From CAZHZT01 sp964537285 (GTDB lineage Bacteria; Bacteroidota; Bacteroidia; Chitinophagales; Saprospiraceae), in NCBI GenBank assembly GCA_964537285.1, contig CAZHZT010000004.1, positions 1 to 64,000 on the forward strand: DNA of 64,000 nt, given 5' to 3'. The notes beneath the pieces were generated by a model. It ran no database searches, had not been told where the DNA came from, and saw only the letters and a list, made by a program, of their open reading frames with translations. The position numbers and the translations under genes are program-made. Below are positions 42,618-50,640 of this stretch, piece by piece; the stretch's first letter is position 1; every line of letters begins with the position of its first letter.

Positions 42618-44135
42618 ATGGAAATATTTACCTTAACTGGAATGAAGATGCGGCAAAAATTGCAAAAGTTTACCGAATTTGCGTCCAAATTACTACCACA
42701 TGAGACGCAGTACTTGTTATCAATACAACAATTTCAGGATAGTGCCCGCCTGGATATTCTGGAAAAAATACATGAAAATAGCCTTCAGCAAGATATTATT
42801 AATCTCTATGATACAGAACTTGACAAGCGCAAGTACTCTAATTTGAAGAAGTGGATTGTCCAACGTTTGGAGGATATTGACGTAGATGCCCGCTACAGCT
42901 GGATGATCGAGCTGGAAAAGAAAATAATGACGGATTCTCTGGGACCAGAAGAAGAAAAGCAACTCCTGAAAGCTACCCGCAGCTATCAACATCCTTCTTT
43001 TTACTTCACAAAGTTTTTTGAATTGGTGGAGAAATACCGGCATTTCTTACTGATTCGCATGCGGTATAGCGATCATGATTTGACCGATAACTTTCTGAAA
43101 ATGTATCAGGAAGAGTACGATCGTTCCAGAAGCGTGAATCGAAAAATTCATGAGGTGACCACGGATATTGTAAAACAATATGCCGGCCGGAGGTCGGACT
43201 CCAGTAAATGGGAAGCCTGGTTAAATGATGTTTTCTACGATGAAACACTCGACGGCTTCAATCGCTTCTTGGCTTTGATACGCCTGACATTCATTGGGTT
43301 CAACTACAGGCGGTATGATCAACTACTTGAAAAGTTTGATTACCTGGATAAAAAATTTGCAGAGGGGCAGTTTTACTCCAAGCGCATTTTGCTTAATTAC
43401 TACAGTAACCGGGTTATGCTGCATAGCCGCTATCAGGACTTTGAAAAGGCTACATATTATGGTCATCTCTCGGTTCGCGAAAAAAATTACGATTTCATTC
43501 ATTATGTCAATAACCTGGCAGCCGTTTTACTGAGAAGGCAGAAATATGAGGAAGCTTTACAGGTAATGAAAAAAGCATATCCTGAAATGAAAACCACTCA
43601 AAGCTTCCACAATCGTATTGGTTTTGTTTCCTTTTACATTAAGTGTTTATTCAGTAACGGGAAGTTTAAAAGCGCGGAGAATTATGCAGAGTCTTTTTTG
43701 AGAGCCTACAAGAAAGAAATCTTTCAATATCGTTGGCACATCTTTTTTTCCTCCTATCTCGAGGTCTTGTTAAGGCAATCTAAGTACAAGAAATTACTTA
43801 AAGTGGTGCGCCAAAATCAACTAATAGAAAAAGAAAAAAAATATCAGGAAAGGGCGAATTACGTTCCAACTATTCTATGGTTCTATGCGATTGCAGAGTT
43901 CAGAGAATATCAGATTACGGAACAAAAATTTATAGATATCATCAGCACCTACCTGGAAGCCCTAAACCAGGATATCGGCGAACGCCCTCAATTGAAAGAG
44001 CTTCTGGGCTTAGTAAAAGAACATGCACCAAATGTCTTCAATCGAATCGAGGAGCGCACACAACAATCTAAAGGGGCTTCTTTTATGTGGTTGGATTTTA
44101 AACCGTCCTTTTCTGCGGGATCAGGGAAGGCTTGA
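42618..44135 (+). CDS. TPR-like helical protein of unknown function
   Basis: A 505-residue soluble protein without signal peptide. The N-terminal 200 residues are helical and charged (HETQYLLSIQQFQDSARLDI). From about residue 225 to 440 the helices have TPR-like spacing (YQDFEKATYYGHLSVREKNY, RRQKYEEALQVMKKAYPEMK, SNGKFKSAENYAESFLRAYK). No enzymatic motif is visible. It may be a scaffold or regulator. An ATATAGA-type palindrome lies at its start, tentatively linking it to the acetate/PHA regulon. The N-terminal start may alternatively be one of the Met codons at residues 9 or 11. Confidence 0.75.
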   Translation: MEIFTLTGMKMRQKLQKFTEFASKLLPHETQYLLSIQQFQDSARLDILEKIHENSLQQDIINLYDTELDKRKYSNLKKWIVQRLEDIDVDARYSWMIELEKKIMTDSLGPEEEKQLLKATRSYQHPSFYFTKFFELVEKYRHFLLIRMRYSDHDLTDNFLKMYQEEYDRSRSVNRKIHEVTTDIVKQYAGRRSDSSKWEAWLNDVFYDETLDGFNRFLALIRLTFIGFNYRRYDQLLEKFDYLDKKFAEGQFYSKRILLNYYSNRVMLHSRYQDFEKATYYGHLSVREKNYDFIHYVNNLAAVLLRRQKYEEALQVMKKAYPEMKTTQSFHNRIGFVSFYIKCLFSNGKFKSAENYAESFLRAYKKEIFQYRWHIFFSSYLEVLLRQSKYKKLLKVVRQNQLIEKEKKYQERANYVPTILWFYAIAEFREYQITEQKFIDIISTYLEALNQDIGERPQLKELLGLVKEHAPNVFNRIEERTQQSKGASFMWLDFKPSFSAGSGKA

Positions 44136-44204
44136 AGTAAGCGTTCTTCACTTAAAAACAAAACAACGCTACCGGGCAACTGTCGTTATTCCTCAATGCC
44201 ATCC

Positions 44205-44352
44205 AAAAGCAAATTTATGCCGCTTCACGGCGATATTTGCTTTTGATGGAGGCCGAAAGGGCTATTTTGCGAAGCAAAATAGCCCTTTCGGCCTCCATCT
44301 CAAAGGAATTTCGCGCCCTAGGCGCGTTTATTTTTCAAAGCGAGAATCGCTG
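44205..44352 (-). repeat. Inverted copy of the TIR hairpin element with a covarying stem
   Basis: Read on the minus strand: terminus CAGCGATTCTCGCTTTG, ACGCGCCTAGGGCGCG, then the large hairpin. Here the stem ends are GATGGAGG and CCTCCATC instead of GAGGGAGG and CCTCCCTC, a matched change in both arms. Loop GAA. The distal terminus is degraded. Confidence 0.75.
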
Positions 44353-44362
44353 ATCTTAATAC

Positions 44363-45430
44363 TTAATACCTTAATATCAAACCAATTCTATCAAACTCTT
44401 CCAGGGAGCCATTTTCCACAAAAACTACTTTTCCTTTCATCATTAAGTGGTGCTCAATAATTTCATCTACCACATCATCAATGATACCGGGAGCTTTAGG
44501 ATCATTGGTTAATACAATATTTTGACCATCGAGCTTACCCGGCTGAAAAAATCCCTTTTCTACAATCAGAATATCACCCCTTCCTTGATTCACCATATTC
44601 CAAATGTCGTTCAGATCTGAGGAAAACTTATTTTGACCAACGGCAATCTTAAGTTGCTCAACTGCTTTTTGATGCCTTTCTTTGATTACGTCCAGAACTT
44701 TTGGCCATGCATCCTGTACGAGATCGTGCTCGCTATCGTGGTCTCTGTTTCTGGGTATATGCGTAATGATATGCTTCGGGTCGTCAGAAACTTCTTCGAA
44801 AAAGCTAAGATTGCGTTCCACACCTGCGATGACCAGTTCGGCAGGATGTACTTTATAAACTTCCTGAAAGCTTTTATCAACCTGATTAAAAAATTCACGC
44901 AATGAATTATCCTGACTTTTGGACATTGATTGCTCCAACTTATCGGTAGTATAGTGGTGATTTTCCATTGGGAAACCATAGTCTTTGATTTCTTTAACTA
45001 TAGTACTCGTATAAGCTTCGAAGAGGCGGGCTTTCTGTTCGCTCAGTGTAAGAATGAAATAAGATTCTGTTTGATTAAGAGTACGTATAAGATCTCTCGT
45101 TGCGAAGGTGTGATCAATTACTACCCGGTCTTCTACTTTTATGGGCAAACGTTCGATAAGGCAGTTTTCTTCATTGATGAAAACTGCCATGCTATCGAGG
45201 TTATAGTTATGGTCAATTTGTTCGGGAAGCGTAGAAAAATAGTTGAGTGTTTCGGAAATATCTCTTTTTTCAAACTCTTTAGAAAGGCGTTCTTCAGCTT
45301 CTGAAAGTAAGTTCTTTAGTGTGATGGCATCCTGTTTGTTTTCCGGGTGGGTCCGGTGTGTGTTGAAGAGTAAAGTCACACAAGGATACTGGTAAATGTA
45401 TTTTACTTTTTTTAAAGTTTCTTTGATCAT
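44363..45430 (-). CDS. baeRF3-domain protein (bacterial archaeo-eukaryotic release factor family)
   Basis: A 355-residue protein resembling the bacterial archaeo-eukaryotic release-factor family 3. It begins with a conserved CVTLLFNTHRTHPENKQDAI, has a central region SYFILTLSEQKARLFEAYTS and a C-terminal eRF1-domain-3-like segment (RGDILIVEKGFFQPGKLDGQ, VDEIIEHHLMMKGKVVFVEN). The biochemical role is unknown; proteins of this superfamily are proposed to act on stalled ribosomes or in stress. It is separated from the downstream BioD-like gene by a terminator. Family assignment is from memory of the conserved motifs. Confidence 0.75.
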   Translation of the reverse strand: MIKETLKKVKYIYQYPCVTLLFNTHRTHPENKQDAITLKNLLSEAEERLSKEFEKRDISETLNYFSTLPEQIDHNYNLDSMAVFINEENCLIERLPIKVEDRVVIDHTFATRDLIRTLNQTESYFILTLSEQKARLFEAYTSTIVKEIKDYGFPMENHHYTTDKLEQSMSKSQDNSLREFFNQVDKSFQEVYKVHPAELVIAGVERNLSFFEEVSDDPKHIITHIPRNRDHDSEHDLVQDAWPKVLDVIKERHQKAVEQLKIAVGQNKFSSDLNDIWNMVNQGRGDILIVEKGFFQPGKLDGQNIVLTNDPKAPGIIDDVVDEIIEHHLMMKGKVVFVENGSLEEFDRIGLILRY

Positions 45431-45479
45431 AGTGAATTGCTTTTAAAGCGTAAAAGTAAAGAAAATAATCAAAATAATA

Positions 45480-45540
45480 ATGAGCCCTACAACAGCCTAC
45501 ATAAGAAGTGGGCGCAAATATAAGCTGTTGTAGGGCTCAT
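45480..45540. terminator. Hairpin between the BioD-like and baeRF3 genes
   Basis: 17-bp perfect arms (ATGAGCCCTACAACAGC and complement) enclose a 27-nt loop. It lies 4 bp after the stop of the BioD-like gene and probably terminates it. Confidence 0.7.
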
Positions 45541-45544
45541 TGTA

Positions 45545-46666
45545 TTAAGAGACTTGGTATTCCATGATTTTATCCAAATTAACATGCTGACGGATCATAT
45601 CGATGGCACGTTTGGCTTTCCAGGGGGTTTTGATGTTTATTTTAACTTCGATCCGATTGATTTTTATCATCGAACCAAGCGTATCCAGTGGAGTTGTAAT
45701 GACCGGGATTTGGTGGTGATTGATATACTCAAGGCATTCCTGGCTGTAATTGTCGAAGTTTTTTTCGTGGCGTCCGTCTCCTGTGATGATTACGCCTGAA
45801 AGAGGGGACCGGGTGAGCTGCTTTTTTTCAACATAGTTCATTATTTTTTCAATAGCTTTGTTAAACCTTCTGTGACTTACTACGAGTAATAGGTTTTGTC
45901 CGCCTGCAAACTCTCTTTTGTCGTCAACTAAAGAGCCGGGAATAATTCTTTCCACCTTGTTGTCAAGTTTATCCGGGAAAGTGGCTGCTCTGCCTTTTAC
46001 AGCCATGTTGATTGTTTCCATAATAGGGTTGGAAAGGGTTTTATCGTAGGGTAGAACGCCTAAAAGAGGGACACCTATATTCTCTAGATGTTTTCCGACA
46101 AAGTATTTTACCTTGTCAATTTTATCTACCAATACTTTATTTAGGATGACCCCAATGATAGGAACTTTCTTTTCCCGGAAAAGAGAAGTGCACATGGTAA
46201 GACGATCAATGGTGCTTCCTATGCCCCCTTCCACGATCATAACGACCCCGGCATTGATCATATGTGCTACATCAGCGTTTGATAGGGAAACTACACTCCC
46301 GACACCGGGGTGCCCTGTTCCTTCATAAATAACCATTTCGTGCATCTTTTGCAGCCTTTCTGAAGCTGCCCGGACTTTCGATGCATATTGATAGTTGTCA
46401 GGTGATTCGATATAAGCGGAAGTGGCTCCTGGCCCCAGAATAACAGGGCTGTGAAGATCTGCCTCTAATTTAAAACCCATAACTTTAGAAAAAAGCAAGG
46501 CGTCCTTATCGACGCATAGGTCTTCAAGTTCTACAAAATGTTGTCCCACGGGTTTACAATAACCAACGTTCAATCCTTTTTCATGCAAGCTGGCTGTAAG
46601 TCCTAATGTACAGGTTGTTTTCCCTACATGCTGGCTGGTAGCCGCTACGTATATACAGTTTTTCAT
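45545..46666 (-). CDS. BioD/CobQ-like P-loop ATPase with DRTGG-type C-terminus
   Basis: A 373-residue protein. The N-terminal P-loop is YVAATSQHVGKTTCTLGLTA (residues 6-25, deviant Walker A of the dethiobiotin synthase/CobQ group), followed by VIYEGTGHPGVGSVVSLSNA and VIMVEGGIGSTIDRL-like metal/nucleotide segments. The C-terminal 130 residues resemble the DRTGG domain found in the regulatory half of long phosphotransacetylases. The arrangement matches the N-terminal part of Pta without the catalytic domain. This suggests a nucleotide-dependent sensor in acetyl-CoA or acetyl-phosphate metabolism, which is inference only. Confidence 0.8.
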   Translation of the reverse strand: MKNCIYVAATSQHVGKTTCTLGLTASLHEKGLNVGYCKPVGQHFVELEDLCVDKDALLFSKVMGFKLEADLHSPVILGPGATSAYIESPDNYQYASKVRAASERLQKMHEMVIYEGTGHPGVGSVVSLSNADVAHMINAGVVMIVEGGIGSTIDRLTMCTSLFREKKVPIIGVILNKVLVDKIDKVKYFVGKHLENIGVPLLGVLPYDKTLSNPIMETINMAVKGRAATFPDKLDNKVERIIPGSLVDDKREFAGGQNLLLVVSHRRFNKAIEKIMNYVEKKQLTRSPLSGVIITGDGRHEKNFDNYSQECLEYINHHQIPVITTPLDTLGSMIKINRIEVKINIKTPWKAKRAIDMIRQHVNLDKIMEYQVS

Positions 46667-46740
46667 TAATAACGATTTAAAGGTTAAGGGAAAAGGAGGA
46701 ATGAGGCAAAAAAAGAACCGCTCTCCGGTAAATATATATA

Positions 46741-46849
46741 GTTCTTTGACAAATTGTGTGGAACATCAAAATGATAACCCTTGAATGCCCTTGTGGCTGA
46801 AAGGGTTATCATTTTGATGTTCCATTTTCCACAATTTATGTCAAAGAAC
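46741..46849. repeat. Palindromic element with boxA-like ends (copy 2)
   Basis: Ends GTTCTTTGACAAATTGTG and CACAATTTATGTCAAAGAAC. Inner arms begin GGAACATCAAAATGATAACC; copy 1 at 12303 has GGAACTTCAAAA, and the opposite arms are changed to match in each copy. The 17-nt loop is identical in both. Confidence 0.8.
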
Positions 46850-46995
46850 TATATATTTTTGACAGGAGCAATGAACTACTTTGGGGATAGCCCCTTTATC
46901 TTATCCTTTATCCCTTTCCCTTTAACCTTGATCCTTTGTCTTATGTTTATTTTCAGATAAAGTTAATCAAATTCTCGTAATTGAGTGGTTTGCTA

Positions 46996-47003
46996 TACTT
47001 TTG
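46996..47003 (+). promoter_or_regulatory. Bacteroidota -7 promoter element of purM
   Basis: TACTTTTG fits TAnnTTTG, 16 bp before the ATG at 47019. Confidence 0.5.
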
Positions 47004-47018
47004 TAAAAAAGTTCTTTT

Positions 47019-48191
47019 ATGAGTGAAGACAAATACTTAAAGCGCGGAGTATCTGCTTCTAAATCGGAAGTACATACGGCCATCAAGCAATTGGATAAAG
47101 GGCTCTTTCCAAATGCTTTCTGTAAGATTTTGCCCGATGTGGCTGGCAATGATCCGGAATACTGTAATGTCATGCATGCTGATACTGCCGGTACCAAAAC
47201 ATCTGCGGCCTACATTTACTGGAAGGAAACAGGGGATTTATCTGTTTGGAAGGGAATTGCTCAGGATGCCATCGTCATGAACCTTGATGATATGGCTTGT
47301 GTAGGTTGTCTGGATAATATTTTACTATCCTCTACCATAGGGCGGAATAAGATGCTAATTACCGGCGAGGTGATCGCAGCAATCATTGAAGGAGCGGTTG
47401 AGTTATTGGATATGCTCAGGAGTTTTGGGGTTCGTGTTGAATTAGCCGGTGGAGAAACGGCCGATGTTGGTGATATTGTCCGCACCATTGATGTCGGGTA
47501 CACCGCTTTTGCCCGGATGCCAAAGGATCAATTGATTGTAAATAATATTAAATCCGGAGATGTAGTAGTAGGGCTGGCCTCCGACGGTATGTCTTCTTAT
47601 GAAAAAAAATATAATAGCGGAATGGGTAGCAACGGACTGACCGCCGCTCGCCACGAAATGCTAAAACATAGCTACGCCGAAAAATACCCTGAAAGTTATG
47701 ACCCTAACATGCCAAAGGACTTAATTTACGAAGGAAAGTTCGATGTAAATGATATTGTAACCTTTGAGAATGACGACATCACTATCGGACAGCTTTTACT
47801 TTCTCCTACTCGCACTTACCTTCCCGTTTTAAAGGTAATTCTGGACAATTTGCGCTCCCACATTCACGGAATTATCCATTGTACAGGTGGCGGACAGACC
47901 AAGGTCAAAAAGTTTGCGACTAAGAAAAAAATTGTCAAAAACAACCTCTTCCCAACGCCTGAATTATTCTCTTTAATCCAGGATTCCACTAAAATGGAGT
48001 GGCGCGAAATGTATCAGGTTTTCAATATGGGGCATCGTATGGAGTTTTACTGTGATAACCATACCGCCAGGGAAATTATTGAAATATCTGAAAGTTTTAA
48101 TATCCCCGCTCAAATTGTCGGGTTCGTTGAACAACGTTCCGAAGGAACGGAAGTGGAAATAAGATCTAATTACGGGACTTTTATTTATTAA
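47019..48191 (+). CDS. purM: Phosphoribosylformylglycinamidine cyclo-ligase (AIR synthase)
   Basis: A 390-residue PurM-superfamily enzyme catalysing ATP-dependent ring closure of FGAM to AIR in purine synthesis. The N-terminal motif YLKRGVSASKSEVHTAIK is typical of the Bacteroidota PurM. Nucleotide-binding motifs are MHADTAGTKTSAAY, AIVMNLDDMACVG, ELAGGETADVGD and VVGLASDGMSS. The C-terminal domain holds the GIIHCTGGGQTKVKKF glycine-rich loop. It is preceded by a clear -7 element and followed by a small hairpin element that acts as a probable terminator. Confidence 0.92.
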   Translation: MSEDKYLKRGVSASKSEVHTAIKQLDKGLFPNAFCKILPDVAGNDPEYCNVMHADTAGTKTSAAYIYWKETGDLSVWKGIAQDAIVMNLDDMACVGCLDNILLSSTIGRNKMLITGEVIAAIIEGAVELLDMLRSFGVRVELAGGETADVGDIVRTIDVGYTAFARMPKDQLIVNNIKSGDVVVGLASDGMSSYEKKYNSGMGSNGLTAARHEMLKHSYAEKYPESYDPNMPKDLIYEGKFDVNDIVTFENDDITIGQLLLSPTRTYLPVLKVILDNLRSHIHGIIHCTGGGQTKVKKFATKKKIVKNNLFPTPELFSLIQDSTKMEWREMYQVFNMGHRMEFYCDNHTAREIIEISESFNIPAQIVGFVEQRSEGTEVEIRSNYGTFIY

Positions 48192-48204
48192 GCTATTGTA
48201 CAAG

Positions 48205-48293
48205 CAGCGATTCTAGTTTTGAGAGGGAGGCCGAAAGGGCTATTTTGCGAAGCAAAATAGCCCTTTCGGCCTCCCTCTCACCGGGAATTGCTA
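48205..48293 (+). mobile_element. 89-bp MITE-like TIR hairpin element with 10-bp target duplication
   Basis: It is flanked by ATTGTACAAG on both sides (48195-48204 and 48294-48303). Ends CAGCGATTC and GAATTGCTA form short terminal inverted repeats. The body is almost only the GAGGGAGGCCGAAAGGGC hairpin with GAA loop, lacking the CGCGCC and CGCCGC modules. The duplication shows that this family moves, presumably through a transposase encoded elsewhere. Confidence 0.8.
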
Positions 48294-48441
48294 ATTGTAC
48301 AAGTTTATGAATTTAGATCTTTACAATATCAATTAATTTTCTTATATTGAACTTCTTCTTTTGAAAAGGGGCAAATACCAATTGCATCCTTATATTATTC
48401 CCCAAATTACCCCATATTTTTAATACTAAACCAAATGAAAC

Positions 48442-50562
48442 ATGATCAATTGGAGGGAAATCCCTTTTATCCGGCTTGTCATCCCTTGTATATTCGGTGC
48501 GTTGCTGTTTTCTTTCCTGGAGAAAGACATTCGCTTCGTTCTTGGTTTTCTAATCATTGTTTTATGCCTCTCTCTTTTTCGTTACCTTAGAAGGGCTATT
48601 CCACATGCTAGACGGTGGGAATTTGGCTTTTGGACATTTCTTTTGATCTTTCTGATGACAGGCTATCGCTTCATTTCCGTCCAAAATCTGATACACAAAA
48701 ATAACTTTTGTAAATCGATAACGCACCCAGAAGCTATCCTGGCCAAATGGGACTGCCTGCCTGTGTTAAAAGGAAAGTGGTTAAGAGGAAAGGCTAATGT
48801 GCTTTACCAAAGGGATTCCCTTGGTCAATGGAAAAAGACGAAAGGCAACATACAGCTTTATCTGGAATATAGTGAGAAGAACAAACTGGAATTTTCATTT
48901 GGAGATGGAATCCTGCTAAACAGTACACCTCAAAAAATTCCTTCTGTAAAAAATCCTAAAGCTTTTGATTACCGATCTTATTTATGGTTAAAAAAAATTG
49001 ACCACCAAGCCTTCGTTAAAGATGGGGAGTGGCAGCCACTTCGGGAAGTGACGAGGGGAGGGGTGCTTCGAAAATCGTCCCGTTTGCGGTCGTGGTTCTT
49101 ATTTATTTTGGAGACATATATCAAAGATCAAAAGGCTTTAGGTGTGGCACAGGCACTGGTGCTAGGCTATAAAGAAAACCTTGACAGAACGCTCAAAAAG
49201 CAATATGCTGAAACGGGGGCGATGCATGTGTTGGCCGTTTCTGGTCTGCATGTGGGCTTAGTTTCTTTTTTGCTTCATTTTATACTTGAAGCCCTAAGGT
49301 TTAAAGGCAGGCGGTGGAAAGTACTTAAGACCATCACTACGATTTTGGGAATATGGAGCTTTGCACTTATTACAGGGGCATCGCCTTCTGTGTTGAGAGC
49401 AGCGTGTATGTTTAGTTTTATTATTTTGGGTGTTTCTTTAAACCGATTTACAAACATTTATAACACGCTGGCAGCATCTGCTTTTTTATTACTACTTTTA
49501 GATCCCCTTTTATTGTTCAGTGTCGGGTTTCAACTTTCCTACACTGCTGTGCTAGGCATCGTATTTTTTCAGGCACGTATAGCGCGTCTTTGGATCATAA
49601 AAAATAAATTGCTCGACTATTTCTGGCAGCTCTTTTGCGTTTCACTAGCGGCTCAGTTAGCTACTTTACCATTGGGGTTGTACTATTTTCACCAACTTCC
49701 CTTATTTTTTTGGTTGTCGGGACTAATCGTTGTACCCGCTGCAGCTTTGATATTAATCGCTGGCCTCTTGTTGATTGCCTTACATGCTATTTTTCCTCCG
49801 GCGGCACACGGACTCGGTTGGTTGTTGGATTTAGTTTTGAAAGTCGTAAACTATTCAATTGAGCTCATTAACAATATCCCCTTTGGGCTTCTAAAAGGGA
49901 TATGGGTAACGGAGTGGATGGCTATCTTACTTTATGCTGCCATAATTCTTTTTGCCCTTTTTCTCCTTACCAAGCAAAAAAGATGGATTTATGGTATGCT
50001 CATTTCGCTAGTAAGCTTATCAATGATGAATGCATATCGCAAGGTTCATCAACTGCATCAGAAAAAGGTGGTCTTTTATCATTCTTCTAAAGACTACTTG
50101 ATCGATGTTTTCAACGGGCGTAGCAATTATAGCCTGGCCTCTAAAGACTTAGAGGAATTGAACAAGGAATATTGTCGGCAAAATTATCGATGGTTTTGTA
50201 GAGTTCGGGATGGTAAAGAGTATGACCTTCTGGGCCAGTTAAAAACGAAAGTACTCTTTTATCAAAAAGGATTGTTTCAGTTTTACGATAAAACTTTTCT
50301 CATCCTTCATTCCCGCAATATTGATCAGCTTCCCCTTGGAAACCTCCATGTTGATTATCTTTATATATGTGGGAGTTTAAATATTTCTATTGAAGATCTA
50401 ATGGAGCAGGTTTCTGCTAACCAATTGATCTGGAATAGCGATACTGCCAGAAAAAAATCCTTTGAATGGTCTAAGTATGCCCGAAGAAAGGGCTTGAACT
50501 ACTACGATATTTCTCAGAATGGGGCCTTAATTATCAACCTTCATAATGCGGGAAAGAGCTAA
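48442..50562 (+). CDS. comEC: ComEC/Rec2 competence protein
   Basis: A 706-residue polytopic membrane protein. The N-terminal DUF4131/OB-like region (about residues 25-200) is followed by the Competence domain with the hallmark AVSGLHVGLVSFLLH (about residue 265) and LITGASPSVLRAACMFSFII, about ten helices in total. The C-terminal 170 residues are soluble but show no HxHxDH metallo-beta-lactamase motif, so the hydrolase part of Bacillus/Gram-negative ComEC appears absent or very diverged, as in many Bacteroidota. It would form the inner-membrane channel for DNA uptake. The adjacent downstream gene encodes a ComEA-like HhH protein. Confidence 0.9.
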   Translation: MINWREIPFIRLVIPCIFGALLFSFLEKDIRFVLGFLIIVLCLSLFRYLRRAIPHARRWEFGFWTFLLIFLMTGYRFISVQNLIHKNNFCKSITHPEAILAKWDCLPVLKGKWLRGKANVLYQRDSLGQWKKTKGNIQLYLEYSEKNKLEFSFGDGILLNSTPQKIPSVKNPKAFDYRSYLWLKKIDHQAFVKDGEWQPLREVTRGGVLRKSSRLRSWFLFILETYIKDQKALGVAQALVLGYKENLDRTLKKQYAETGAMHVLAVSGLHVGLVSFLLHFILEALRFKGRRWKVLKTITTILGIWSFALITGASPSVLRAACMFSFIILGVSLNRFTNIYNTLAASAFLLLLLDPLLLFSVGFQLSYTAVLGIVFFQARIARLWIIKNKLLDYFWQLFCVSLAAQLATLPLGLYYFHQLPLFFWLSGLIVVPAAALILIAGLLLIALHAIFPPAAHGLGWLLDLVLKVVNYSIELINNIPFGLLKGIWVTEWMAILLYAAIILFALFLLTKQKRWIYGMLISLVSLSMMNAYRKVHQLHQKKVVFYHSSKDYLIDVFNGRSNYSLASKDLEELNKEYCRQNYRWFCRVRDGKEYDLLGQLKTKVLFYQKGLFQFYDKTFLILHSRNIDQLPLGNLHVDYLYICGSLNISIEDLMEQVSANQLIWNSDTARKKSFEWSKYARRKGLNYYDISQNGALIINLHNAGKS

Positions 50563-50640
50563 CGAAAAAAGTATTTCGTTGTCCATTCGTCGTTACCCCT
50601 TGCCCGTAATCCGTTAACCGCAATTAAAAATGATTACAAA

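Noticed and set aside
41682..42688. Short ORFs (60-100 codons) with RNRPCGTPSKESMAGKRR-like peptides, also at 34.3 and 44.3 kb
   Set aside because: They are translations of the hairpin element in various frames. They recur wherever the element does and have no start signals.
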